The position numbers and the translations under genes are program-made. Source: Dipylidium caninum (Eukaryota > Platyhelminthes > Cestoda > Cyclophyllidea > Dipylidiidae). Taken from it: 64,000 nucleotides of DNA. Where the stretch lies: positions 62,001 through 126,000 of the forward strand of contig QEYB01000922.1 of assembly GCA_017562135.1 (NCBI GenBank), in the 5' to 3' direction. The notes under the pieces were generated by a model. That model searched no databases, was not told where the DNA came from, and saw nothing but the letters and a program-made list of their open reading frames with translations. This document shows positions 1-12,039 of this stretch, one piece after another. Every line of letters begins with the position of its first letter. Position 1 is the stretch's first letter.

Positions 1-189
1 ACGCCCTTCCCAGAGTTGACATTTATTCTTCCGTCTCCTGTGAACCAATATGTGGGGGGTGTGGTGACTGTGAGGTGAAAGAGCTTGGTACACCTCTGTT
101 CGCCCTAAACCTCTCGCTTGACCGGCATACGCCCAGGTAAGTTGGTGGCGAGCATTCTGCGGTCTCAACCGCAAAATTAACATCTGCGC

Positions 190-410
190 AGCTGTCCCAC
201 ATAGCGGTGTCCATCAACTCGAGGTATTCAGTCATTTCTTTCCTGTCATTTGTCTGGTTCTTTGCTCCGGCAACGAAGAAGACGCAGGTAATGTGGTCGG
301 AGTGAAGCCTTCCTTCGTTTCACTTACGTTTGTTAACCAAGCTCATATTGGACTGAGTTTTAACTCATTCAGGCCTATGTGCAGACGCCTAATCTCTCTT
401 AATTGTCGCG
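190..410. repeat. Segment with an inverted copy at about 16945-17165
   Basis: Read on the opposite strand, bases 17165 down to 16945 follow this stretch closely. Both contain the string CTGGTTCTTTGCTCCGGCA, then a shared AA/GAAGACGCAG-type stretch, then GTTAACCAA, then a run ending in CGCCTAATC. Differences are scattered substitutions and single-base indels. No coding sequence is visible in either copy. Confidence 0.75.
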
Positions 411-1334
411 TGAATAATAAGACCTTGCACAGTGAGCATTTTTCTTCGGTGATTTACGTTTGTCGTAATTGTATTTGTATTGCCTCACCTATGGTAAATC
501 GTTTGTCCGGAGGAAAGTGTTTTCATAATTGTTAGACGTTGCAGGACCGGGTGCCAGCACAATGTGTAACTTTTCATGTAACAGTTGTCCGACAACTTGT
601 CCACCGATCTGGCCTCTTCACTGTGAGCCTGAGTCACGCAGTCAACTCTCGCAGTCATGCACTCCGCCGTGGTTTTGCTTCCTCCACTGAAGTTGCACCA
701 AAGACAAGAAAGGTGCTGGGGACTAGTGGCAATGTTGGAGAGATGAGTGCTTCGCTTCCGTGTTAATACCATAGTGCGCGTCTCGTAGTATTGCTAGCTC
801 ATTGAACTGACTTTCTTAGGTCACTTCTGCGCAGTCTTTCGCTTCACTGAGTAGGCGTGCTAATCTCCTCTCAGTTTGAAAGACCCCCCTCATTGTTTCG
901 CCTCGACTTGCTTAGTTAATGTCTAAGAAACCGACGTTATTTCATTTGGCAATAGCCATTTATTTCACCCACCCGCATTACTGACTCTGCTTGGACACTC
1001 AGTTCCTAGCCAGTCAGACCTGCAGACCACCGATGCCTGGAGACTGGAAAAAGAGACTATTTTGTTTCCACTCCTTTGGGCGGACCTATTCTCAACTGAT
1101 GCCACATAAAAGTTCACTTATATCCTTTTAAGCAGACACCCCACGTTGAAGCAACACTCTCGCGTGTGACAACCACATCGAGCACCGGTAAAGCCCCAGT
1201 CGCCTAGGACCGACGCGAACTCGGTAAAATCGCTTTCATTCTGCTTCATCACCGAAGCGGAACTCATGTGAGTGGACAGCTGAAGGCATCTCAGTGTGTG
1301 TAACTTGAGTGCACGTCTGGTCCCAATTCACTGT
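411..1334. other. No gene seen
   Basis: Short open frames at 485-772 and 539-766 lie on opposite strands over the same bases. They have no codon bias, splice-site support or recognisable motif, so nothing is called. No tandem repeat or clear copy elsewhere was noticed. Confidence 0.5.
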
Positions 1335-1900
1335 CAACAAATACCACCTCCAATGCCGCTTTTCGTCAAGTGCTGAAGTGGAAATGCGAGAACGTTTGGG
1401 CGTTGACAATCGACACACTGAGGAGCATTACGTGGCCGTGAAAGTTTCATAAGATTCGCAGAGAGTTCGAGAATCAACTGTTGACGTAAATATCTGTCGG
1501 AGTCGAAGACTATGCAGATTTGTGGATTGCAGAGGTGGGTTTTCACAAAACTTACTCCACGTGTACATATGAATTTCGGGTTTTCCACATGCATGCGGAC
1601 GGAGGGCATTAAGGCAAAAGCAAATAAGGACTGGCGCTGAAGTTACAGCCATTGTTGATCTCTCATGACGATCTCCCTCCATTCACCATGTTGGTGCGAA
1701 TGCGGAAGTGCGTTTTTGATTAAAGTTCTCAGAACACAGTATGGATGCCTAATGAAGAAGAAATTAAAAAGCTCCACGGAGGGGAGGTAGTCTTGCGAAT
1801 TGGTCTCGATGTGTCCCTGCCTACCACGCCGTTGTCGATGTGGAGACCACATTGGTGACACATGAGGCTCGGGGACAGTAATGCCCGACCCTAAAGCCAT
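1335..1900. repeat. Segment with a diverged inverted copy at 24640-25170
   Basis: The minus-strand reading of this interval parallels the plus strand at 24640-25170. Shared landmarks are a CCTCTGCAATCCACAA-type block, a TTTACGTCAACA-type block and a GTTCTCTCGATCTC-type end. The copies are much more diverged than the neighbouring 2025-4325 pair, so this looks like an older duplication or another interspersed repeat family. No protein-coding content is evident. Confidence 0.6.
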
Positions 1901-2024
1901 CCCCGTGTCTGTCCTCGGAGGCGGTCATCTGGGCACTAAAACGTTTTGAGTGTAGAGGCGATTGAAAGTATGCAATGCTTGAAATCACTCAGGTCTGTAC
2001 CCTAACGGCATGGCGTGACATTAT

Positions 2025-2590
2025 GCGGCGCGCCCGCACGCGTCGGCTAGGGCTCGGGCTACTTCGGCAACTTTAAATTTTTCTAGGATGGCGGTTCTGC
2101 CTGGTCCGCGATCGAACACTTTTCTTAACTCCAACTACCCCAACACCATTTAGCAACATTTGGCGAAACTTCAAATCTTGCCCAATCTGCATCCCATATA
2201 CACGTCCTCCGACTGCCCTTGCCTTTCATCCCACAGAGCTTCTACTTTATCAACAGCCTATTTGCTCTAGGGCGTTCCTTTTCATGGAGCATTAACTTCA
2301 CTCATTCTACTCCTCCCACTGAGTAACACACTACTTTGAATGCAGACACCTCTTGTTTATTTCGTGTCACACTGTTTACTTGCCCCTCCTCACCTGAGCC
2401 TCATGCTACGACTTAATTTCGTTTAATCTCTACCCTACTTTGGTGCAACAAGTGCCTTCTACGTACAATATTGGTTCTGAATGCTCACCCACAACTCACC
2501 TTACTTGCCACGAGACATGTTACCCGATTTGGCCTCCGTCATCCGCAAGGGCGAGCCAGAACTCTATGGGTCGCCTATTTAATAAAGGAG
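2025..2590 (+). repeat. Family A interspersed repeat, copy 1
   Basis: About 0.55 kb shared with 11495-12010 (+) and 27290-27790 (-), and more weakly with 61130-61310 (+) and 61795-61965 (-). The order is a head with GGGCTCGGGCTACTTCG, a core with CGCGATCGAACACTTTTC at 2107-2124, then CCCACTGAGTAACAC and a tail with CACGAGACATGT. No open reading frame is conserved between copies, so it behaves like a non-autonomous element. Confidence 0.75.
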
Positions 2591-4325
2591 TGAGGAGAGA
2601 AGCCAAATAGATGGAATGAAAGAAGCTCTGATGAGTGAACAATAAAGGTTGTGTGTGTGGTCTTTATTTGGGATGAAAATTGCTATAAAAATATGGACCC
2701 CAACGACATGTTGATTGGGAGACCCTAATAAGTGGGCTTTGACAGGGAATAGGAAGGTTGGTGGAACGAGTGGAAGAAAAGGAGGACCACAAGTGTGACT
2801 TACATGAAGTTTCGCCGTAGAGTTGGACACGTTAGTTCTGCATGGTAGTGTGAGACCGGATGGATGCAGGTAACAGTGGTGGCATCATTAATGATTTACA
2901 CCTTCAACAATGAATGTTTATCAGGCCTCCCATAGAAGCGGTACAGCCACTCGTATCGTCTGGCCAGATTAAACACTTTTTGTCATAACACAGTATATGC
3001 AGATGGCGGAGATGACTTCGGGGAAGTGGCAGTGTTGAGTAGGTCAATTGACTTGACAGTGCAGAGACCGCTTGGTGGCACCCGACTGAGGAAGGTCGGT
3101 TGTGGGCTCAGTGGCATGGTGTCCAAAACAATGGGCTGAAATATGAAGTACGACGTTGCTGCAAGGCACGCTCGTGACGTCTGACGTAAAATTGAGCACG
3201 GAATTCTCAAACTGTTTGCTGTTTTATTCCTCGGTATTTGGCAGTTTGCCAGTGTGCTCTAGGTTAGGGAAGAAGGATGTGTATATGATGGACTTTGGCT
3301 TGAGGGCGGAATTAACGCATGAACATGCTAGCATATAAAGTAGCCGTCTTTCAATTCGTGCAATATGCGGGCCTAACTAACAGGCCAGGACGTGTTCAGA
3401 TAGTGAAGGAGAGGAAAGGAAAGCATGGGCAGCAAACGAAACATCCCGAAACTGGGCTGAATAGACCCACTAATGCATGTCTGCCTACTGCCCTTATCCA
3501 ACCACGCATACCACTCTGCGTGCCACATCATAAACGGCAAATGATCGGGAAGGCATTGGTTATCGGGTTACCATCCTCGCCTTTTCGGTAATGCTTTGAG
3601 TTGATGCATAGCTAAAGTTAGGTGAGGCATTTAATCTCAGTGCACCAAATCAATTAGCACTAATGAAGCAGCCATAAACGCACTGCACCGGACGTCCTCA
3701 CCTACCCAAAGTCGCATAAAAGCCTACTGAATCAGAATACAGAAAACTTGCAGACCGCAGGGCGACGTCTTCGAGGTAGAATGAGTTAAGGCAAATTCGC
3801 CGAATCAGCCACGTTGACAGTCTGTTCTCTGTTCGGCCCACAACTGCCTCGAGGCGCATGTAGTGGCTGTGCAGCATGCCAACTCCTTCAAAAGACCACC
3901 TCAGCTCAACTCTAAATTCATAACTCGACACTTCCACTCGCCATCCATGTTGAGGGCACTGCCTCCAGACTTCTACTCCAACCGGCACAAAGCTGCAGTC
4001 GCCTCGCAGTCATAATTATTTCCATTTGCTTCCTTCACACAGTGACAGAGGGCAAGCTCCCTGTGCGTTCGCGAAGTCCACACCATTATCTGCGAGAATG
4101 GAAAAGATTTCTCATTCATAAAGTAACAAATATGTTGCCGGTGTGCCACGCCCTAGTGACATTTGATCTGGAGCCGTGGAGCTCAGGTGAGCCTGAAATC
4201 ATTCCCTTCCCTTCTCGCAGCCCTCCTTTACCCGTAGGAGGTAGGAATTGGCCTTGAACGTCCACTTCAAACCCCACCCGCAGTGAGAAGGGGAAGTGTA
4301 ATCACCTTCCTTCCAGATGAGCAGT
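2025..4325. repeat. Left arm of a 2.2-kb inverted duplication (partner 25655-27790)
   Basis: Reverse-complementing 27790 down to 25655 reproduces this interval almost base for base, including the runs around 2640-2760, 3380-3600 and 3700-4250. Most differences are extra single bases in this left copy, for example one more A or T in short runs, plus one rewritten patch at 2240-2290. The right edge is near 4325, where similarity switches to the 39.3-kb region. The start of the block is family-A repeat; the remainder has no recognisable gene. Confidence 0.9.
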
Positions 4326-4533
4326 GGTTTCTTCTTTGATCTCCTAATTTCAAGGCTGCTTTTCTCCTTACTTACGCAATTCTGGGCATAATTCTACTTC
4401 TTACCACACTCGCATCTGCATCCACATGAGACAATGCGCCAAACAACCAATGAAAGCGACTTCCAGCTAGGCAGATGATTGGTTCTTTGAGAAGAAAGGC
4501 TGTTTCTCACTGACTTACGCAAAGCACCCATTT

Positions 4534-4600
4534 GCTCTCCACGTGCGTCGGTCAGCACATGCAATGTGCGTAATACCCCTTGACTGGCATATAAAATAGG
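4534..4600 (+). promoter_or_regulatory. Conserved upstream region with TATA-like box before the galactosyltransferase pseudogene
   Basis: CACGTGCGTCG at about 4540 is followed some 45 bases later by CATATAAAATAGG at 4589-4600. The same E-box-like string and a TATAAATA box occur in the same order upstream of the paralogous gene on the minus strand at 39078-39140. The initiation codon region begins about 120 bases downstream. Retention of both motifs in two diverged copies suggests a core promoter, but this is inference. Confidence 0.45.
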
Positions 4601-4718
4601 GGGGAGGAGGAGGAGGCAGGAGGAGACACACAGGAAAGGAGAGGAATGAGGTTAGAATCGTCGACTTACACAACCTCTATCAAGTCGCAAACATTCGTTC
4701 CCCGACCTACATTGTCAA

Positions 4719-6325
4719 ATGGTCCTATCTCTGGACTGAGTCAACAAAAGCGTTCAGTGATGTTGCTCACTTCGGCCATGGCATTCTCTTACTCTCTTTT
4801 CGGGGTTTCTAACCAAATTCTCTCCTCACACACAGACACCACAGCGCATTCACTAAGACCGGACACTTACTGCAAAGTGGAACGACACTTAGATAGTGTT
4901 TGGGCATTCTACGCAACTGGGATGGGATGTACGAAGTGCAGCTCTGCTACATAGTGTGGCGGAATCTTCGTCCAGCCACGATTGACTCGCATGCAACCCA
5001 TCGAAGAGGCCAAAATTCGCGTTAACGGTTCGAAAATAGGACTCTGACCTTTGAGGAACTCGCTGGCCATTCCCGACGATGAATGGTTGGGCAATTTTTG
5101 ACGCCACCGACAGGCCGTGTATCGTACAACCTCTATCCCCTAATCGACACAGATAAAGGAGAGCCTTCGAAGGAGTAATGCAGGACCTGCCACTTCTTGA
5201 GGTGAGTATTCTCGAACGCACAGTCATTCGGCACCTTGGTGCCTAGTTGAGTTGGCAGCTTTCTGCCAGGCGAGACTGTGGCGTATGATTGAGCAGGTGG
5301 GTGAGTGGGTATGAAATAAGCAGGGGCGAGGAGACGGTGGGTGCGTGATTCAGCGATGTCGTGAGTGGATGAGCGTGATAGTGAATCACTAGTCGGGGAC
5401 GTCTAGGCAAGGAGAGTGAACTATTGGTACATGGAATTTTCACCTGATGCAAATGCCATCTTTCTGCTTCAGGGCCCCATTTACAATCCGCGAATTCGCT
5501 TCCTCCGCGTCCCCGAAGGCAGCTTGTCCTCTACTAACAGGCGAGGGGGCTATCGACGTGTCGAGAACTAGTAAAACTCCCCTATGTGGTACTGGTGTAC
5601 AAGTCAGGCGGTTACCAACTTCGAGGCGCGGTGTACAACCTCCGCAGGCATACCATTTTCCTCACGTCGATATAAACATACGTCTCGTGTTCTCCATCGG
5701 CTTGCCGCGTACCGCTGGTGAAACGTTTCCAACGAGACGGTTTCAATGTCACCTGAAGGGACGAGCGGCGAATAAAACTGGTGAAACATTCAAAGCTGCC
5801 CCTTCATACGCAAAAGATGAATCTCCGAGAGATGGGACAACATTCAGACATCCTTCTCGGTGACTACGAGGATACAATACTACAATTTGTCATTGAAACT
5901 CTTCCAACACCTTCCAGTGGCTGCTCGATTCTGTCGACCATACAATCCCACCTTTCGGTCTTCCTCGACGATGACTATGCTGTGAACACGCCCAAATTGG
6001 TTCTTGGAGTTTATTCGATCGAAGACTGCCGGTTGAGTTGGAAAGGAGGTTGGCCACGGTTTCTCGTTGCCTACGAATCCGGTGCACCGAGAGTAAAGTC
6101 CCGAATACCCGCAATGGGCCTTCTCAAGCGTGAAAGTCCCCTGGCCAATGCATGTACCGAGCACTTGGGCATCTACAGCATATGGAGTTACCGCCACGGG
6201 CACAACATGGCTCTGGCAATGCACTTCACCAGCCCTGTCATCGACGACACCTGGTTGGACGATGGTGCAGCACAAGTTGGGCTCAACTTCACCAAAAACT
6301 AGACGGCCATGTACTTGTACGTCAA
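4719..6325 (+). pseudogene. Beta-1,3-galactosyltransferase (Galactosyl_T family), broken copy
   Basis: Two-exon copy of the gene at 37502-38989. Exon 1 runs to a CTTGAG|GTGAGT donor at 5201; exon 2 starts after TTCAG at 5473. The family landmarks appear in pieces in different frames: the GDYEDT stretch, a DDD metal-binding motif in the FLDDDYAVNTP context near 5965, and a C-terminal GIYSIWSY/IDDTW block near 6170-6260. The N-terminal membrane anchor is poorly preserved and its start context is out of frame. At least six single-base gains or losses are needed to align it with the partner, for example an extra A in the GATACATACTAC region near 5875 and a lost C near 6157. After about 6315 similarity ends without the partner's stop codon. 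It is either a decayed paralogue or a poorly polished copy of an intact one. Confidence 0.8.
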
Positions 6326-7095
6326 TGCAGCAAAAACGATACCATCAAGTGTTCCAACTATTCTTCGCCTTGTCGGATGAATTTGTGAACGAGGATGCCG
6401 TCCTATGAGAGGAAGAGACGCAGACATCCAACAGTCTAACTGGAGAGCCTTTCTTCTCGACCACATCATACACCACTCGCATGGTCAAACGGAAGGCAGA
6501 GGGCCAACACTGCTCTCACCATAAGCTCCTCGTCGTACCACTGGCAGTTTTGCGTGGTCAACTGATCGTCTGAATGTCTCATCTCGGGCTTTACTGTCGA
6601 ACGTCCCCATACATTTCTGACCTAGTGCCTTTTTGCGGAAAGGGGAGAAGGAAGGGGTGGAGATTGTGGAGAAGTAGATATGAGTGTTGGTGGGTGGGGG
6701 CGAGAGGGAGGGAGGAAAGGAGGGGAAGGGAAAGCAATGAGCAGAACTAGGAGGATTGCGTGGGCTAGCAATGCGCTTTTGTCCAGCTTCTGTGCAAGGA
6801 AGAACTGCATGAAGTCAATGTAGATGGATGGTCAAATACACTACACTATTTAGATATACCGGTAGTAGGAGTAAAATAGTGTCCGACCGCATCCCAGGCA
6901 GAGACGCAAATCCAAGATGAATTGGCGATAAGGTACGACAAAATGGAATCCATTTCATATAGGAGGGTTTTGAAGTAACATCCAGTCTGTGCCTGATTTT
7001 ACTACTTGTAAACGAAGCAACCTCACTGCTCTCAAATGGCACTGTGTACAGAGATTAGAAGAAAATGCAATATCGGACCAGAGTCTGAGTTGGAG
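6326..7095. other. No gene seen; purine-rich tract at 6637-6735
   Basis: The plus strand at 6637-6735 is almost wholly A and G, with runs such as GGGAGGGAGGAAAGGAGGGG. Open frames here on the minus strand are proline- and serine-rich products of this bias. The rest of the interval shows no splice-supported exon, tandem repeat or recognised copy. Confidence 0.5.
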
Positions 7096-7560
7096 TTAGT
7101 GCGGAGGAGGAAGACGAAGTAGTCTATGTTCCAAAGTTAGTGGCGAACAAAACACATTTCGTAATGCCGACGTGCAGTGAGGCGAACTGTGATTAGCGGG
7201 TTGATTACAACTAGACGTGGGAGTAATGCGAACTGAATGCATCAGTTTTAAACGTTGCTGAAAACTCGCCTTCCTCACCTCGCACTTTCTCAACGTCATC
7301 TCCCTGGTGGTCTGGTTTGGGAGTTGAGTAGAAGGCGTTAGCAGACATATCCACTGAATACGCCTTCTCCTAACAACTCCATCGTCATATATGTGGTGAA
7401 ATTGTGCGTAATGGCACAGATTTAGCGTAAAGAACAGTTGAATGAGGTTCTCGGAAGTGTCGAATTGATGGTCAGGATGAGCTGTTAACCTCCAAAGACG
7501 GATGATCGAGGAAGTAATCGGAGGCCTGAAGGACGCCACCAGAGGGTCACGCTCGTACAT
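7096..7560 (-). CDS. Unrecognised 154-codon open frame
   Basis: An uninterrupted ATG-initiated frame with a YERDPL start. The first 60 codons favour G or C at third positions, as the galactosyltransferase exons do; the second half is less biased. There is no signal peptide, clear membrane segment or motif, and I do not recognise the product. In a window this size a few open frames of this length are expected by chance. It could be a single-exon gene, an exon with intron read-through, or noise. No neighbouring exon with matching phase was found. Confidence 0.2.
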   Translation of the reverse strand: MYERDPLVASFRPPITSSIIRLWRLTAHPDHQFDTSENLIQLFFTLNLCHYAQFHHIYDDGVVRRRRIQWICLLTPSTQLPNQTTREMTLRKCEVRKASFQQRLKLMHSVRITPTSSCNQPANHSSPHCTSALRNVFCSPLTLEHRLLRLPPPH

Positions 7561-10500
7561 TCAGGCCGTTTCGAGCATAAAATGAACTTCTAGACACCTG
7601 CCCTCTTTCCAATGGTTCTTGCCGCTCACGCCTAATTTCGAAGCACTGTTGCATAGTTTGATTTTCTCGCTGGTGCCACAGCACCTTGTCGGTACCTCGA
7701 TGTATGTATGTATTCAATTGTGCTTTCAGTTGAAGTACGCGCAAAGTGCGGCAACTGTCTCCCAGATGTAGCTAGCATAAACGCATTCCTTCCCATTCAA
7801 CACTGTGAAATCGTCACAGTCCACGGGATGAGTGGGGAAGTCACTTTCACGTTTAAGTCAAGCGTTGCATGAGATTTCGCGGTGATTAAGAAAAGCGCAG
7901 AAAGTGGCTTCACATGCACGAATGGAATGAAGGCAGTTCTGGGGACGTGACACAAATCGTTTTTCATCATCCGATCATAATGGCAATTGCGCACCTCAAT
8001 ACTGCCCTCCCGTGCCTTCGCACCGGTCAAGCGCTGAAATGCAAGTCATGGCGTCGCTGCATTTTAAAAACATCCTCTATTCTATGCATGTGAGCACTCA
8101 TGGGAGACAAAATTGGCGTGAAAGTGGGGCAATGCAACATTGCTTTTTTTAATTAACACCACGCCATCTAAGAATACTGCGGCAAACGAAAGAAGTGTGG
8201 ACATACACCATGCGCATCTGAACATTCTGAGTGATGCATCAGTGAATTAGTCGGTGTGGGAAAATGTGCGGTTGATATTGTGCACGACGGAGGGAGGAAA
8301 CATCGCTGATGCTTTTGGTATTTTACCTTCTCAATCAAGTTATTATGGCATAAGGATAAATGCATTTGAGCTTGCAGTGAGTCATGTCAAATCTCTCCAA
8401 CTCGGCAATCGGCGTTGCGCCTGTCACTGTTTTCTCTCACTCTACACCACCTCTCTCGACTCGAAGCGGAGTGAAGGCACAAAGCAACTGCTTCGGGAAG
8501 AATGGGCCCACAAGTAGGTTGCACACGTACTGGGGAAGGACGCATCAGCTCTTCGAATTTCCCACCTCCCTGTAGTCAACACCCAACGGCCACCCTGTGG
8601 GTAACTGCGGTAAAGTTGGCGTCTCAGTATGTGGGTATAGTGAATTAGATATCATGCTTGAGATTTTCGATACCAAAACTAGTGCGCTATTCTCAACCAG
8701 GATCTCGCCCACTTGGGAGCACTCAAGCATTCAAAATATCGACCATCATCGCTATTTTCCTAAAACTTCTATCCCTCATTTCCTCCCTTCTCCTCTTTAC
8801 CTAACTTTCTCTCTCACAAAACCCACCTAAACTATCGTCCATGTTATGTCTCTGCCTTTCACCTAATTATTTATTGGCGTCACCGGTGGCAGCTCTCACT
8901 TTATCTACAGCAGGTATATTTAACAATGGGAAACAGTTGTGTTTCTTCGCGTGACACTCCCCTCGACCGCGGTGGAAGGATTGGACAAAGGACAAAGGCG
9001 TAGTGGTCTCACGAGACTTCCTCCGGACCGAAGAATGATGAGTTGACACAGAGCAGGTTTCTTGCGGCACCGCCTCGTACAATTAATGATTTAGACATCG
9101 GAATGGTGGAACGATGCTTCCTCGACAAAATTAAGTGGAGAGTCTGAACCTAACTCTCACTGCAGCAAGCGTATGGTAACACCTGCACTAAGGACTTATT
9201 AGTCTAAGGGAGCTGATATCTCTGTTCCAGAGGGGAGAATGCCCGATACCTGGCTAAAAGAAGGCATGTTGTGCACTCACGCCTGTATCCTTCACAATTT
9301 TTTGTGTCATCTGCCTTCAAATTTTTTAACTTCACTAAGCCGAAGTGAGTAGAAGTAATGAGTGAATGAAAGCATGCAAAGCAGGAAGAATGGAAACACA
9401 GCAAATTGGCGAATAAAATGCTCTATGTGATCTCAACAAAGGTAGTCTGCATCCAGTTTGTCTGGAAGACAGGATCTCAAAGGTACGATTATGTGCTTTA
9501 TTTGCTATGTGAAGAAGAATTGTCAAGAAAATGGTGGTCGGATCAAGTGAGGGGCCTAATAGCAAAATGGAACGATTTGAAGTGAACTGGTCGAAAGTGA
9601 GTTGAATTCAATGCGACCAAATGAAGCCGGGTTCGCATTCAGGCTACCCACTGACTTCGCCTTAAGCCCTTGCCTATGGCCTTCTCTCCTTCCCCCCTTT
9701 CCCTGAGTGACCGCGTGGCGCACACTTCCCCCAATCCCGTCCGCCCCTCATGCTCAGTAAGCCACTTGTGATGGGTTAAGGTGGCCCACGAAGATGCAGA
9801 GTGAATGGAGGGCGCAAAATGGATAGCTGCATCAGATTGGTGAGTCGAATTTATCCTCAAAACTTGAGTGGTGGAATCGTGAGTTGCCTTAGAGCAACTT
9901 GGACGGTTTAAACAAAACCCATGTGGTCTAATGCATAGTTGCAGTGGAAGAAGTTGAGTTGTTTGCAGTTGTGCATAAACGCGCATTAGACTCCATAGAA
10001 ATAGCCATTCTGGCGACTCCAGTGTGTTGGTTAAGGGGACACGGCTCGCAGGCTCATGGTGACGTTAAATTGAACTAACCTTAAGTTTTGTACAACGTCG
10101 TTGTCTGCACAGAATCTCGATTCTGAAGTTTGTTTGAGGCGAGGCACTCCGCGGACCTTTGACACTCATACGCAGATTGATGTCAACAATAGAGATAGAG
10201 ATGCAGAACGCTTCCTAATCAACTCCGCGGAACTTGAACATTCGTCCGCATGCACTGTCCACTGCATGGGAAGCACTTGATGGACACAATAGCGACTTAT
10301 CATGAAGGAGGGGAGGAGGAGGAGGAGGAGGAGGAGGAGTGGGAGGGAGAGACATCTACCAGCTGACATGATAATTAGTTGGACGTGATGAAGCGATTCC
10401 TGTGTTGGCGTGAACGAGGAAGGTGGTAAAAGCATTCTGAATATTTGAGATAATTTTCGGTGGAACAGAGTGAACAGTAGCGAATTCTATTTATTTGCCC

Positions 10501-11494
10501 TGGAGACCGCGCACAATAGGTTGTTGGTGTCCCTTTACGCGGAACGCAGGTGAAGCAGCGATGGCAGGAGTGGGTTAGCACGAGGAAGTATTTCGCGCGA
10601 CGCATTCTTCGAATGAGTTAGTATTGGCTGTGCATGGACTGCTGAAAAATTATCTGACACGCACACAATGTGGTGCGCAAAGCTCATCGTCGCTCAACTT
10701 ATAAAGAACACTCTACACGGCAGCCTTCTTTCGTCGTGAAGCAACAACAGGAGCACATGTCCAGACAATGAACTTATTGTCACTGTAGTCGGGGGCATAG
10801 CTCGGATGTGTTGTTCGTGTTCAGGAGAAATTATTGGGGTTAAACTCGGCTAGTCGTTCGTGGCATCACGTTACTTCGAAAAACTTCGCTTCCCTTCCCC
10901 AATTGCAAGGGAATTTTAGTTAACTGGTGTGCTCAGAGCAAGGCAGGTGTGCTGTTTGCTGAATGTCCTCGAGGTGAGGCAATTGACTCACATGCAAGCA
11001 GGCCTATGCAGTGGATATATACTGTTGTTTTGTGCGATGAACGGGAAGAACAAGGCTCTGAGCGCGTAATCTCTTCCACCGCGCGACTTCATGCCAATAA
11101 GTGCGACGTCGTGGAACTCGGTGCAGTCAAAAATACTTTGAGACGGAGAAGGAGGAGGAGGAGGAGGAGGATGGGGGCGTATTGTGCAATTCTGATTAAA
11201 AAACCACGCCTCGTGATGACGTCAATGATAAGAAGGCTCACGTAAACTGAGGAATTAGGCCTCAGCACACCCCTTTTCTGTGGAATAACCTCAACTTCAC
11301 CGCCTCCGCCGCCTTGACCAGCATGGCTGGCATGTGCCACCATGCGCATACGTACGCTGTCGTGCCTGCAGCGAATGATTGATGAGTGGGAAACGCCACA
11401 TTGTGTGTACAGTTTAACGAATGGTGTGAGCCACTGTAGAAAGAGGTCAAGATAGGGAGCAGCCACCATTCGCGTAAGGGCATAATTGCATGCA
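7561..11494. other. No gene supported; repeats and low-complexity patches
   Basis: A faint family-A-like stretch may lie at about 9205-9600 on the minus strand. GGA triplet tracts occur at 10307-10338 and 11147-11170. Bases 11185-11245 resemble 59780-59840, sharing AAGGCTCACGTAAAC. The open frames at 9639-9986 and 10949-11469 have repeat-like or GGA-driven composition and no splice support. Confidence 0.45.
10307..10338 (+). repeat. (GGA)n microsatellite
   Basis: About ten GGA units with few interruptions. A similar shorter run of GGA lies at 11147-11170, and a third purine-rich GGA patch is at 4600-4630, just before the galactosyltransferase pseudogene. Confidence 0.9.
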
Positions 11495-12010
11495 TTCGGC
11501 TCGTTGCACGCGTCGGCCTAGGTCTCGGGTTACCTCGACATCTATAACCGGTTCTGCCTGACCGCCATCCAAACACCTTTCTCAAATCCAACTACCAGAA
11601 CACCTTGTTTGCACATGTGGCGATACCTCAACTCTCTTCATCTGCCCTACATAAACACTCACAGACTGCTACTGCTCTCGTCCCACGGAGTCCCTAATTC
11701 CACCCATTTGGCTCTATTTCCTTTCATGCATTATTTCACCCATTTCACTCACTTCCACTGAGTAACACTGAATTGAATGCAACCACCCGCGGTTTATTTC
11801 GAGTCAGCCTATGTGCATTTCTTATTACTCCCTTGACGCAACGAGGTCTCACTCGTGTAACGTCCACTGAATGTGGGTGCAACTAGCGCCTTTTACCTAC
11901 ACTTTGCTCTGAATGCCCATCCACACAACTCACCTTATTACGTGCTCACGAGACATGTCATTAATTGGCCTCCCTCGTCCGCAAAACCAAGCGAGCAGAA
12001 TCTTACTCGC
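11495..12010 (+). repeat. Family A interspersed repeat, copy 2
   Basis: Matches 2025-2590 across its length: GTCTCGGGTTACCTCG head, the core at 11562-11580, CACTGAGTAACACTG in the middle and CACGAGACATGTCA near the end. It runs directly into the family C unit at 12040. The same A-then-C order is seen, inverted, at 23740-21850, so A and C may be parts of one longer element. Confidence 0.75.
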
Positions 12011-12039
12011 CCTTACTAAGACCAATGTCGAAAAAGTGA

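Noticed and set aside
190..6325. A single unsplit hairpin read as the cause of the inverted copies
   Set aside because: That would give one contiguous mirror image beside the original. The partners lie at four separated places with unrelated spacers and with substitution-level divergence in the galactosyltransferase anchor.
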